From assembly GCA_900110015.1 (NCBI GenBank), contig FOCD01000001.1, positions 1,105,994 through 1,169,993 on the forward strand: DNA of 64,000 bases. Direction: 5' to 3'. The position numbers and the translations under genes are program-made. Every line of letters starts with the position of its first letter. The stretch's first letter is position 1. Below the pieces are notes generated by a model. That model made no database searches. It was not told where the DNA came from and was given only the letters and a program-made list of their open reading frames with translations. The DNA is from Terribacillus saccharophilus (GTDB lineage: Bacteria; Bacillota; Bacilli; Bacillales; Amphibacillaceae). Below, in pieces: positions 37,581 through 46,029 of this stretch.

Positions 37581-38393
37581 TCACTTCATCCATTCCGGCT
37601 TATGAAATTCTGTAAACTCTTCTTCGATCACCTCAGCAAACTCATCCGACTCTACTGCTTCCTTAATATCCTGAACAAATTGTTCATCTTTGTTTTCTGT
37701 TGAGACAACTACTCGGTTCTGGATATCCTCCGGCAATTCGTCAAGTGCAAGTGCAGTCGCTAAGTCGATGCCAGCTGATATAGCGAAATTCCCGTTAATA
37801 GCAGCTAAGTCGACAGACTCCAATGTACGTGGCAGCTGGGCTGCTTCTACAGGTTCAAATTTTAAATTTTTCGGATTGCTTGTGACATCTTTCTCAGTGA
37901 CGCGCAGTGGATCAGCGTTTTCATCGATTTCTATTAGACCGTTATCTCTTAGCACAGTAAGACCGCGCCCCAGATTAGTCGGATCATTAGCGAGTGCAAC
38001 TGTGCTACCGTCTTTAATTTCATCCAGTGACTTGAATTCATTTGAATAAATACCGATAGGCGCTGTTGGAACTGTAATAACACTAGTCAGATCCATATTA
38101 TTTTCTTCGGCAAAGGCATCCATATATACTTTGTGCTGAAATAGATTAGCATCTAGTGAACCGGTTTCCAACGATTTATTCGGCTGCACATAGTCGTTGA
38201 ACTCTTTTACTTCCACTGTATAACCTTTATCCTCTAAATATGGTTTTACGCCTTTTTCAAGCATGTCGCTATATGGAATGGTTGCGCCTAAAACGATTTT
38301 TTTATCGGCTGAAGCACTGCTTTCTCCGGAACCGCAACCTGCTAAGACTGCCGTGAATATTGCTGCAAAGAATACTAGAAGAGCTTTTTTCAT
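37581..38393 (-). CDS. metQ: Methionine-binding lipoprotein MetQ
   Basis: 270 residues from ATG 38393, after GGGGGATGG; the frame to 38417 starts within metI. Lipobox LAGC (about residue 18), then the NlpA/MetQ fold: VLGATIPYSDMLEKGVKPYL, FNDYVQPNKSLETGSLDANLFQH (in part) and IANDPTN-like VALANDPTNLGRG. It binds L- or D-methionine or methionine derivatives outside the membrane and feeds MetI/MetN. Last gene of an operon under a SAM riboswitch. Confidence 0.93.
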   Translation of the reverse strand: MKKALLVFFAAIFTAVLAGCGSGESSASADKKIVLGATIPYSDMLEKGVKPYLEDKGYTVEVKEFNDYVQPNKSLETGSLDANLFQHKVYMDAFAEENNMDLTSVITVPTAPIGIYSNEFKSLDEIKDGSTVALANDPTNLGRGLTVLRDNGLIEIDENADPLRVTEKDVTSNPKNLKFEPVEAAQLPRTLESVDLAAINGNFAISAGIDLATALALDELPEDIQNRVVVSTENKDEQFVQDIKEAVESDEFAEVIEEEFTEFHKPEWMK

Positions 38394-38413
38394 TATTCCA
38401 TCCCCCTGATCAT

Positions 38414-39076
38414 TCATCTTTTTGATACGACTCTTGCTACAAGATCGCCTAGGTATTGAACAACTTGTACGAGTACAATCAGCACGATAACCGTAGTGAA
38501 CATAATTGTATTATCATAGCGATAATATCCATACCTTATTGCCAAATCGCCTATTCCGCCTCCGCCTATTGTACCGGCCATGGCAGAATATCCAATTAGA
38601 CTGATTGCTGTAATGGTTAGTCCTGTTATTAAGCCAGGTTTGACTTCCGGAAGGATGATACTTTTGATAATCATCCACGGAGAGGCACCTACTGCAATAG
38701 CAGCTTCTATGACACCCTTATCTATGTCCCTGGCTGAGGACTCTACGATTCTTGCATAAAACGGTATAGCTGCAACAGATAAGGATACAGAGGCAGCTAA
38801 CGGTCCAATGGTCGTGTTGAGTAGAAATTGAGTAAACGGCAGTAAAAAGACAAGCAGAATGACGAAAGGCACAGATCGAATGAGATTGATAATTAGCCCT
38901 GCTACTCTTTTTACTAGTACGTTTTCTAAAAATAATCCGCGATCTGTTACAAATAATAAAATCCCAAAAGGCAATCCGATCAAGATCGCTACAGCTAAAG
39001 CGATGGAGACCATTAAAAGCGTTTCAAGAAATGCTTGGTTCAATTCAGGCAAGATGGCGATTACGCGTTCCATCAT
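38414..39076 (-). CDS. metI: Methionine ABC permease MetI (MetP)
   Basis: 220 residues, five membrane segments, with the EAA-type loop GVIEAAIAVGASPWMIIKSIILPEVKPG (cited in part by its EAAIAVGAS core). ATG 39076 has GGAGG six bases upstream and lies inside the 3' end of metN, a 32-base overlap. It forms the channel dimer of the methionine importer. Confidence 0.93.
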   Translation of the reverse strand: MMERVIAILPELNQAFLETLLMVSIALAVAILIGLPFGILLFVTDRGLFLENVLVKRVAGLIINLIRSVPFVILLVFLLPFTQFLLNTTIGPLAASVSLSVAAIPFYARIVESSARDIDKGVIEAAIAVGASPWMIIKSIILPEVKPGLITGLTITAISLIGYSAMAGTIGGGGIGDLAIRYGYYRYDNTIMFTTVIVLIVLVQVVQYLGDLVARVVSKR

Positions 39077-40076
39077 CAAACACCTCCACCTTGCTTACTT
39101 TGTCTCTGAGATAAGCAATTGCTTTATTTACTTCCGCTTCATTTCCGTTCAATTCCATCACAAAAATCCCTAACGGCTTGCTTTGAATATACTCTACCTT
39201 GCCGTGTAGAATATTACCGCGAATAGGAAAGGCCTGCAGCATGTCTGATACAACTGCTTCTGCAGCGATACTGCCTTTGAATTGGAGCCTGACTAACTTT
39301 CCATTGATCTCTCCTAGTAATTCTTCCGGAAGGTCAAAATTAAGCACTGTTTGAATAAAAGATACTGTCAACGGATTAGCAGGATCGGAGAAGATATCAT
39401 AAGTTGACCCTTGCTCGACCACTTTTCCATCCTGCATCACTGCACAGCGGCTGCATATCTCTTTTACAACCTCCATTTCGTGTGTAATGACAACGATGGT
39501 CAAACCTAGTTCTCTGTTTATTTTCTTAAGTAAAGATAAAATCGACTTTGTCGTACCAGGATCCAAGGCAGAAGTAGCTTCATCACATAAAAGAATTTTC
39601 GGCTGATTTGCAAGCGCCCGTGCAATACTGACCCGCTGTTTTTGACCGCCGCTAAGCTGTGCTGGATACTGATCTCTTCGATCCTCCAGTCCCACCAGGG
39701 CAAGCAGCTCCTCTACTCGCTGTTTTATTCGCTTTTTGTCTGCTCCTGCAGCTCTTAATGCAAATGCTACATTTTCAAATACTGTTTTAGAGGAGACAAG
39801 ATGAAAGCCTTGAAAGATCATACCTATTGATTGTCTGGCTTTTCGCAGATTCTTAGGCGACAGCTCATGCAAATTAACTCCATCAACAAAGACCTTCCCC
39901 GACGATGGCTTTTCCAACAAGTTGATGCAGCGCAGCAATGTACTCTTGCCTGCTCCGCTGTAACCAACGATTCCAAATACTTCACCAGCTTCAACAGATA
40001 GTGTCACATCGTCAACGCCTATGATTTGCTTGCCCTTGCTGGTGTACTTCTTTGTAATGTTCTCCAGTTTTATCAC
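39045..40076 (-). CDS. metN: Methionine ABC ATPase MetN
   Basis: 343 residues. Walker A GYSGAGKSTLLRC, signature LSGGQKQRVSIARAL, Walker B ILLCDEATSALD, and a C-terminal NIL/ACT-like domain (about 265-340) that lets intracellular methionine inhibit transport. The GTG start overlaps the stop of the monooxygenase gene (GTGA), so translation is coupled. Energises the MetI channel. Confidence 0.95.
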   Translation of the reverse strand: MIKLENITKKYTSKGKQIIGVDDVTLSVEAGEVFGIVGYSGAGKSTLLRCINLLEKPSSGKVFVDGVNLHELSPKNLRKARQSIGMIFQGFHLVSSKTVFENVAFALRAAGADKKRIKQRVEELLALVGLEDRRDQYPAQLSGGQKQRVSIARALANQPKILLCDEATSALDPGTTKSILSLLKKINRELGLTIVVITHEMEVVKEICSRCAVMQDGKVVEQGSTYDIFSDPANPLTVSFIQTVLNFDLPEELLGEINGKLVRLQFKGSIAAEAVVSDMLQAFPIRGNILHGKVEYIQSKPLGIFVMELNGNEAEVNKAIAYLRDKVSKVEVFDDGTRNRHLA

Positions 40077-41476
40077 CTTTCATCTCCCTCTCCTGTCGGT
40101 ATTTTCAGCGGTCTATAATCACTTGCAGGATGACCAGATGGAAGTCTGCTTGATTCATAGTCAAACAGTTTCTCTCTCAAAGTACCTGTTTTATAAGACT
40201 GTTTATAAAGTCCGCGTTCTTGAAGAATCGGGATAACTAAATCAATAAAGGACTCCAGATCTCCTGGTGTAACAAGATGGTTCAAATTAAAACCGTCTAC
40301 TCCCGATTCTTCAAATTGAAGCTGTATGGCATCTGCTACCTCTTCTGGATTCCCGACGATCAAACTTTTGTCAGGCGTATCAAATCGTTTCAATGCTTCG
40401 CCTACTGTCAGCTGCTTTGATGCATCCTTTGTCAACGAGGCCGCTTTATAGTGGCCACCTTCTGTTGTTTTGCCATATGTAAATGGCTCGTCAGGATTTA
40501 ACTCTTCATATTCGGATATGTCATAGCCACTTGCGCCAAATTGAGCCTTGGCTGCATCTGAACTCCAATGACTCGTGTATTCCTGATATTTTTGTTGTGC
40601 CTCTTCTGTAGTTTTTGCTACAATGACGCTCAAGAAGGAGAAGATCTTAACATGATCTGGATTCCGTCCATGCCTGGCGGCTCTCTCTCTTATATCCTCT
40701 GCATAATAACGGATACGTTCAGGTGTAGGTCCTCCAACAAATACACATTCGGCATGTTTGGAAGCAAATTCCCGTCCCCGTTCGGATGTACCGGCTTGAT
40801 AAATGACAGGAGTCCGCTGCGGCGAAGGCTCACTCAGATGCGGCCCCTCAACCTGGAAGTAGTGACCTTCATGATTGATTTCATGTACTTTTTCAGGATT
40901 TACCAGAACTTGATTCTGAAGATCTTCAACAATTGCATCCTCCTCCCAGCTACTTTCCCATAACTTATAAGAAACCTGCAGGAATTCATCTGCAATCTCA
41001 TACCGTTCATCGTGTTTGATCATGTCGGTCAAGCCAAAGTTACGAGCAGCATTCGGTAAATAGGAAGTCACAACATTCCAAGCAACTCTTCCATTTGTCA
41101 GATGATCCAATGTGGAAAAACGTCTCGCATTCCCAAATGGCGGTTCATATGTAGTGCTTACCGTAACCGCAAATCCAAGATTCTCCGTAACACTGGCCAT
41201 TGCTGAAACCAACAAAGCAGGGTCGTTCAAAGGAACCTGAAGACCGTCCCGAATAGAAGGAGCTTTACTATTACGATAAACATCATATACACCTAGCACA
41301 TCGGCAAAAAAAATTGCATCAAACTTACCGCGCTCCAATAGCTTTGCCAGCTCAACCCAATAATTCAAATCCTTATACTGCCGATGACGCTTACTCTCCG
41401 GGTGCTTCCATAATCCATGCGAGTTATGCATTGCACTATTCATATCAAATGCATTCAAAATGATTTGCTTTCCCAT
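40073..41476 (-). CDS. FMN-dependent monooxygenase of the NtaA/SnaA/DszA family
   Basis: 467 residues, luciferase-like TIM barrel of the two-component flavin monooxygenases. Family features: LNAFDMNSAMHNSHGLWKHP at the start, FDAIFFADVLGVYDVY, the FMN region VTVSTTYEPPFGNARRFSTL and NVVTSYLPNAARNFG. Relatives attack nitrilotriacetate, pristinamycin or organosulfur compounds using FMNH2 from a separate reductase. First gene after the minus-strand SAM riboswitch and fused in translation to metNIQ, so it most likely processes an imported sulfur compound. No reductase gene is in the operon. Confidence 0.88.
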   Translation of the reverse strand: MGKQIILNAFDMNSAMHNSHGLWKHPESKRHRQYKDLNYWVELAKLLERGKFDAIFFADVLGVYDVYRNSKAPSIRDGLQVPLNDPALLVSAMASVTENLGFAVTVSTTYEPPFGNARRFSTLDHLTNGRVAWNVVTSYLPNAARNFGLTDMIKHDERYEIADEFLQVSYKLWESSWEEDAIVEDLQNQVLVNPEKVHEINHEGHYFQVEGPHLSEPSPQRTPVIYQAGTSERGREFASKHAECVFVGGPTPERIRYYAEDIRERAARHGRNPDHVKIFSFLSVIVAKTTEEAQQKYQEYTSHWSSDAAKAQFGASGYDISEYEELNPDEPFTYGKTTEGGHYKAASLTKDASKQLTVGEALKRFDTPDKSLIVGNPEEVADAIQLQFEESGVDGFNLNHLVTPGDLESFIDLVIPILQERGLYKQSYKTGTLREKLFDYESSRLPSGHPASDYRPLKIPTGEGDER

Positions 41477-41499
41477 TTTTATCCCTCCATTTTTAAAAA

Positions 41500-41672
41500 T
41501 AAAAGACCCCTTCTCGGATAAGAAGAGGTCTTACTTAGTCGACGCAGGCGTACAACGTCCACTCTCTCTTCTCATCTTTCAAGCTAGTAAGCTTGCTGGA
41601 ATTGGCACAGTACTGCAGCAGTCTGTTGCCGAGGCTTCAAAGGGCCAGTCCCTCCACCTCTCTGGATAAGAA
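41500..41672 (-). ncRNA. SAM-I (S-box) riboswitch controlling the monooxygenase-metNIQ operon
   Basis: On the minus strand the aptamer runs 41672 to 41569: P1 TTCTTATC pairs with GATGAGAA, and the conserved core AGAGAGGTGGAGGGACTGGC, then GAAGCCTCGGCAAC, is intact. Downstream a terminator (AAGACC-CTTCT / AGAAG-AGGTCTT type stem at 41503-41532) ends in TTTTATTTTT. High SAM should favour the terminator, switching the operon off. Confidence 0.95.
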
Positions 41673-41693
41673 ATGCTTATTGAATTAAAGCTC

Positions 41694-41722
41694 AATATAC
41701 AGGACAGTACATTGCCTGTCAA
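41694..41722 (-). promoter_or_regulatory. Sigma-A promoter of the minus-strand S-box operon
   Basis: TTGACA (41717-41722 on the minus strand), 17 bases, TATATT (41694-41699). Transcription would start some 10-15 bases before the S-box P1 helix. Confidence 0.85.
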
Positions 41723-41748
41723 TCGAGTTTTCTAAATTAAATATATAA

Positions 41749-41777
41749 TTGACAATATTCCGTATATGACTTATATT
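41749..41777 (+). promoter_or_regulatory. Sigma-A promoter of the plus-strand S-box gene
   Basis: TTGACA, 17 bases, TATATT: the same hexamers and spacing as the divergent promoter 27 bases away. Start about 17 bases before the plus-strand S-box. Confidence 0.85.
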
Positions 41778-41800
41778 TATGCCGACAACCGAATAAACAA

Positions 41801-41957
41801 ACTTATCTAGAGTCAGGGTAGGAACTGGTCCAACGACCCTGCAGCAACCGCTTGTTTGAAGTAAGGTGCTAAGTCCAGCAGACTGACACGTCTGAGAGAT
41901 GAGAGAGAATGCTTATATAAACCTCACCTCTTTCTCAGGAAAGAGGTTTTTTAATTT
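41801..41957 (+). ncRNA. SAM-I (S-box) riboswitch controlling the acyl-CoA-dehydrogenase-like gene
   Basis: P1 CTTATCT (41802-41808) pairs with AGATGAG (41897-41903). The core shows AGAGTCAGGGTAGGAACTGG, CTGCAGCAACC and AAGGTGCTAAGTCCAGCAG, a divergent but complete S-box. A terminator (CCTCTTT / AAAGAGG stem, 41926-41947) with TTTTTTAATTT follows, then the ribosome site. Independent in sequence from the minus-strand S-box. Confidence 0.92.
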
Positions 41958-41977
41958 AGTGGATAAGGAGAATGATA

Positions 41978-43129
41978 ATGCGAGATACCGCCGAAAAAAC
42001 GAAAATATTTGATCAAGTGATACAGCAAGCAAGAAACCTTTCTGAAGAATTCAAGCAACGTGCAGCTCATATTGATGCAAGTGGTGAATTTCCTTACGAT
42101 AACTTCCAAGCTTTAAAAGAGAACGACTTTTTGTCGCTGACTGTGCCAACGGAATACGGAGGCAAAGGATTAAACCTTGTAGAGTACTTACAAGTTCAAG
42201 AGATACTTGCTCAAGGTGATGCTCCTACAGCTCTGTCATTTGGCTGGCAGCTAGGTGTTGTGCTGGAAAATGCGGAAAGCAGAAAATGGGATGAACAGAG
42301 TTTTCAAGATCTTAACAACAAAATCGTACATGACAAAGTTCTTCTTAATTTAGTTCAAACAGAAAACGCTACAGGCAGTCCTTCAAGGGGAGCAGCTCCG
42401 AGGACGACTGCAAAACTGGAAGGTTCAAAATGGCGGATCAATGGTCGTAAATCCTTCGCTTCCATGGCTGTTGCTTTGGACTATAGCATTGCCACCGCCA
42501 CTATACTCCCATCTGGAAACAAAGGCTTCTTTTTGATAGATCACTCTCTAGAAGGAGTCTCAGTGGAGGAAACATGGAATAGCACCGCAATGAGAGGAAC
42601 AAGAAGCGATGATTTGATTTTGGAGGACGTGCTTGTTGATCAGGATGCTCTGCTTGTGGAAGAGAACAAAGGCACTTCCACTCCAAGAGGCTGGTACTTA
42701 CAGATCGCGGCTGTGTACCTTGGTATAGCTGTTGCTGCTAGGGACTATACCATTCAATTTGCTTCCGAATTCCAGCCGGTTTCCTTGCCTGGCCCAATTA
42801 AAGATGTCCCAGAGGTTAGAAGAAAAATTGGTGAAATAGAACTCGCACTCTTCAATGCCAGAGAAGTACTTTACTCTACAGCTAGAAAGTGGGTAGAGCA
42901 TCCTGAAAAGAGATTTGAAATGAGTCCGGATTTAGCTGCCGCTAAGCATATTGTCACCAATAAGGCTAATGAAGTTGTGGATCTCTGTATGCGTATTGTT
43001 GGAGCCAGAAGTTTGTCTGCAGACAACCCGCTGCAGCGACACTTCCGTGATGTTCGAGCTGGATTACATAACCCTCCAACTGATGATGCAGTAGTTTATT
43101 CGCTGGCAGATGCAGCGCTTCGTCAGTAA
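41978..43129 (+). CDS. Acyl-CoA-dehydrogenase-like flavoprotein (DszC/SfnC-type, sulfur assimilation)
   Basis: 383 residues from ATG 41978, seven bases after AAGGAG. Acyl-CoA dehydrogenase fold: helical N-domain (LTVPTEYGGKGLNLVEYLQ), middle beta domain (VQTENATGSPSRGAAPRTT, WRINGRKSFASMA) and helical C-domain. Family members near this type (DszC, SfnC, NcnH) are FMN/FAD monooxygenases acting on sulfur or nitrogen heteroatoms rather than CoA esters. The S-box in front says its product is wanted when SAM is low, so a role in releasing sulfur from an organic compound is likely. Confidence 0.87.
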   Translation: MRDTAEKTKIFDQVIQQARNLSEEFKQRAAHIDASGEFPYDNFQALKENDFLSLTVPTEYGGKGLNLVEYLQVQEILAQGDAPTALSFGWQLGVVLENAESRKWDEQSFQDLNNKIVHDKVLLNLVQTENATGSPSRGAAPRTTAKLEGSKWRINGRKSFASMAVALDYSIATATILPSGNKGFFLIDHSLEGVSVEETWNSTAMRGTRSDDLILEDVLVDQDALLVEENKGTSTPRGWYLQIAAVYLGIAVAARDYTIQFASEFQPVSLPGPIKDVPEVRRKIGEIELALFNAREVLYSTARKWVEHPEKRFEMSPDLAAAKHIVTNKANEVVDLCMRIVGARSLSADNPLQRHFRDVRAGLHNPPTDDAVVYSLADAALRQ

Positions 43130-43131
43130 AA

Positions 43132-43164
43132 AAACTCCTGGATCCATAGTGGATCCAGGAGTTT
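43132..43164. terminator. Terminator between convergent flavoprotein and AKR genes
   Basis: A 14-bp perfect stem (AAACTCCTGGATCC / GGATCCAGGAGTTT) with a 5-base loop and modest T-tracts on both sides (TTTCTATATT; TTTTTTTAC on the minus strand). Confidence 0.88.
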
Positions 43165-43170
43165 CTATAT

Positions 43171-44148
43171 TCACCAAGCATATGCATATGGTGCCGAACC
43201 GCCTGGACCTGGGAAAATCTCATCCAGCCGTTTTAAAACAGAATCATCTAGATTGATTTCAAGTACACGTAACGTACTTTCAAATTGTTCAACCGTACGC
43301 GGCCCGATAATTGGCGCTGTAACAGCAGGATTAGCAAGCTGCCATGCCAGGGCAATATTATCCTGTGTTTCTCCTAATTCCTCACTCAGTTGTCCGAACT
43401 GTTCCAATTGGGCTCGCTGCGCATTGATTTTATCACCAATCTTATCACTTCGACTTCCCGGCATTTTTTTGAGAGCATTCCGTCCGAGCAAACCTCCATC
43501 CAGAGGACTCCAAGTAATCATTCCTATTCCAAGTTGTTTCGCTGCTGGTAGTACTTCTAATTCGGCAAAACGACAGTTCAGATTGTATTTATGCTGCTCC
43601 GATACCAGCCCTAAAAAGTGACGGTTCTTTGCAGCATTTTGAGCGTTGGCAAGCTGCCATGCTGCAAAGTTACTGGAGCCTACATAACCTATCTTTCCTT
43701 GGTTGATTCCTAATTCAAAAGCTCCCCAAAGCTCTTCCCACGTTACAGCTGGATCAACATGATGCATTTGATACAATTCGATATGTTCCGTTTGTAAACG
43801 CTTTAAAGATTCCTCAAGATGGCGCCGAATTTTATAAGCTGATAATCCAGATTCATCATTTGGTCCATCAGCAGCATCACGCATGCTTCCGTACACTTTC
43901 GTACCTAGTACTACTTTCTCTCTTCGACCTCCGCCTTGTTTGAACCATCTACCAATAATAGATTCTGTAAAGCCAGGATTTTCACCACCGTATACATTCG
44001 CTGTATCAAAGAAATTAATGCCGGCATCAAGTGCTGCATCCATAATGCGAAAAGCATCCTTTTCCTCTGTCGTTGTACCAAAATTCATCGTACCTAAACA
44101 AAGTCTGCTTACCTTCAAACCAGATTTACCAAGGTATTGATAGTCCAT
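43171..44148 (-). CDS. Aldo/keto reductase
   Basis: 325 residues, an NAD(P)H-dependent (beta/alpha)8 oxidoreductase. Catalytic tetrad: Asp in FFDTANVYGG (with Tyr), Lys in VLGTKVYGSM and His in ELYQMHHVDPAV. The C-terminal coenzyme site is APIIGPRTVEQFEST. Close in type to YajO/YhdN-like reductases. Single gene convergent with the S-box flavoprotein; a sulfur link is possible but not shown. Confidence 0.9.
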   Translation of the reverse strand: MDYQYLGKSGLKVSRLCLGTMNFGTTTEEKDAFRIMDAALDAGINFFDTANVYGGENPGFTESIIGRWFKQGGGRREKVVLGTKVYGSMRDAADGPNDESGLSAYKIRRHLEESLKRLQTEHIELYQMHHVDPAVTWEELWGAFELGINQGKIGYVGSSNFAAWQLANAQNAAKNRHFLGLVSEQHKYNLNCRFAELEVLPAAKQLGIGMITWSPLDGGLLGRNALKKMPGSRSDKIGDKINAQRAQLEQFGQLSEELGETQDNIALAWQLANPAVTAPIIGPRTVEQFESTLRVLEINLDDSVLKRLDEIFPGPGGSAPYAYAW

Positions 44149-44197
44149 GTGAAGATCTCCAATCTAAAATTTAATTTATATTACGTGAATCTCATTT

Positions 44198-45037
44198 TTA
44201 TTTTTTTCCTTTTTCTACTGGATTCTCCTCATACGAAACCCAATCGCTATAGCTTCCAGCATATAATTTCACATTATCAAACCCAGCCATTTTCAAAGCA
44301 ATGTAGTTAGGGGCTGCTGTTACGCCTGATCCGCAATATACGATGATTGGATCTTTAGAATCCAGCTCAGCAAATCTTTTCTTTTGTTTCTTGCTATCTT
44401 TAAATGAACCTTGTTCCAATCCTTCCGCCCAAAACTTGTTGATGGCACCCGGGATATGGCCCGGTATTCTATCTATTGGTTCCACTTCTCCTATGTAGCG
44501 TCGATCCTCTCTTGAATCTATTAATATTGGAGACTTATCCTCTTGTTCGACAACTTCTTTTACTTCCTCATAAGAAGCCAGCATTTCTCTTCTAATATTC
44601 AATGTAAATTCAGCTGTTTCATATTCAGGTATATCTTCTGTCGTCATGTAGCCTGCCTCAACCCAACCTTTGAAGCCTTCGTTCAGTACAACTACTTTTT
44701 CATGACCTAAAAATCGAAGCAGCCACCAAAATCGGGAAGCATACGATCCTTCTCCACCGTCATAGGCAATTACCGTTTTTGTATTATCGATTCCCGCTTT
44801 CTCGATTTCAGATTTAAATTGAACTATATCTGGCAGCGGGTGCCTTCCGCCATGCTTTGAAATAGGAGCTGATAGCTGTTTTTCCAAATCAAAATAAACA
44901 GCACCAGGAATATGATTTTCCTCATATAGCCCTGCTCCTTTATCCGGATTGCCTAATTCAAACCGACAATCTACAATCACAACTCCTTCACTATTTAAAT
45001 GTTCATTGAGCCATTCCTTATTTATAACAAAATCCAC
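44198..45037 (-). CDS. Thiosulfate/3-mercaptopyruvate sulfurtransferase (two rhodanese domains)
   Basis: 279 residues from GTG 45037 (AGGGG nine bases upstream). An inactive N-terminal rhodanese domain (VIVDCRFELGNPDKG, YDGGEGSYASRFWWLLRFLG) and an active C-terminal one with the persulfide Cys in PIIVYCGSGVTAAPN. The CGSGVTA loop is of the 3-mercaptopyruvate sulfurtransferase type. It moves sulfane sulfur to thiols or cyanide and completes a sulfur-themed neighbourhood. Confidence 0.92.
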   Translation of the reverse strand: MDFVINKEWLNEHLNSEGVVIVDCRFELGNPDKGAGLYEENHIPGAVYFDLEKQLSAPISKHGGRHPLPDIVQFKSEIEKAGIDNTKTVIAYDGGEGSYASRFWWLLRFLGHEKVVVLNEGFKGWVEAGYMTTEDIPEYETAEFTLNIRREMLASYEEVKEVVEQEDKSPILIDSREDRRYIGEVEPIDRIPGHIPGAINKFWAEGLEQGSFKDSKKQKKRFAELDSKDPIIVYCGSGVTAAPNYIALKMAGFDNVKLYAGSYSDWVSYEENPVEKGKK

Positions 45038-45300
45038 CTTACATAACCCCTAACAATTTTAGAATAAAACCATGTAATCTCTTTTTAGAAGTTTACTCAC
45101 TCATCTTATATATACTAGATGAAGATAGCTTTATCCTCTAAAAGAAACTGAACCCTTTTAATCCTTAGAAATGAATAAATCCACTTAGGGTCTGTTAGGT
45201 CTTTTGTTGTTGCAGTTCCTCTAGACAAAAAGTTACAATAAGACATCAAGTATATTAAATAAACTAACAACCCATTTGAAACTAATGGAGGTATATAAGT

Positions 45301-45645
45301 GTGATAGCAAAAAAAGATCTCCCAGTCTGCCCTGTTGCCACGACAGTCGGTTTGATAGGAAGCAAGTGGAAACTACTTATCTTGCAGCAATTATTAAAAG
45401 GAAGAAAAAGATTCAATGAACTCCGCAAAAGCTTAGACGGTATCAGTCAAAAGGTTTTGACTCAGAACCTTCGATCAATGGAGGAAGACGGTATTTTAGT
45501 TCGGTATGCATATGCAGAAGTACCGCCAAGAGTGGAGTATGAACTCAGTGAATTAGGAAATTCATTACGCCCGATCATCTCCGCGATGGATTCTTGGGGA
45601 GTAGAATATCTAAATACGCTTAAAGATATGCAAGAGGCAAAATAA
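45301..45645 (+). CDS. HxlR-family transcriptional regulator
   Basis: 114 residues from GTG 45301 (GGAGG nine bases upstream). Winged helix of HxlR type: CPVATTVGLIGSKWKLLILQ, GRKRFNELRKSLDGISQKVL and the wing RYAYAEVPPRVEYELSELG. The conserved N-terminal Cys (in LPVCPVA) is the redox- or electrophile-sensing position of YodB/HypR-like members. Its target is not obvious; the genes on either side point away from or toward it. Confidence 0.9.
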   Translation: MIAKKDLPVCPVATTVGLIGSKWKLLILQQLLKGRKRFNELRKSLDGISQKVLTQNLRSMEEDGILVRYAYAEVPPRVEYELSELGNSLRPIISAMDSWGVEYLNTLKDMQEAK

Positions 45646-45666
45646 GCGTTATGATTCGCCTTTTAA

Positions 45667-45927
45667 TCAACAAAAACCGGCAACTGCCTTTTGCAGCTGC
45701 CGGTTTATTACTATAAATAACTTGTTATGATTGTGTTTTGCATCAAATTCTTCTTCTGATTGAAACAAGTATATGAGCCCCTCAACAAATCCAACAATAC
45801 CTGGAATTACTGTCCAAGAAAATAATATGTACAAAATCCCCAAGCCTATATTACCTAAATAAAATTTATGAATCCCTAAGTTCCCCAATAAAATCCCAAG
45901 TACTCCAGCAACAATCTTGTTCTTCAT
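45667..45927 (-). CDS. TM2-domain membrane protein
   Basis: 86 residues. The TM2 motif is complete: KIVAGVLGILLGNLGIHKFY, LGNIGLGILYILFSWTVIPG and EGLIYLFQSEEEFDAKHNHN, two helices with a short turn. TM2 proteins normally end about here; the last 20 residues (from KLFIVINRQ) are encoded through a terminator hairpin and look like read-through of a mutated stop. GGAG precedes the ATG. Confidence 0.8.
   Translation of the reverse strand: MKNKIVAGVLGILLGNLGIHKFYLGNIGLGILYILFSWTVIPGIVGFVEGLIYLFQSEEEFDAKHNHNKLFIVINRQLQKAVAGFC
45674..45706. terminator. Terminator downstream of HxlR, inside the TM2 3' end
   Basis: A stem of AAACCGGCA-CTGC / GCAG-TGCCGGTTT with one mismatch. Plus-strand tail TTTATTA, minus-strand tail TTTTTGTT; it can serve both convergent genes. 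Confidence 0.82.
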
Positions 45928-46029
45928 GGCTACTCCTTTAGAAATAAGATTATAAGTACTTAAACAGTATAACTTAAAAGTAAAATTATCTTAAGATTCT
46001 AGGAAATTATACGTAATATTTAAATTAAG

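Noticed and set aside
41497-41672. T-box reading of the met-operon leader
   Set aside because: The sequence has the S-box core AGAGAGGTGGAGGGACTGG and the S-box helix pattern, and no T-box motif (AGGGTGGNACCGCG).
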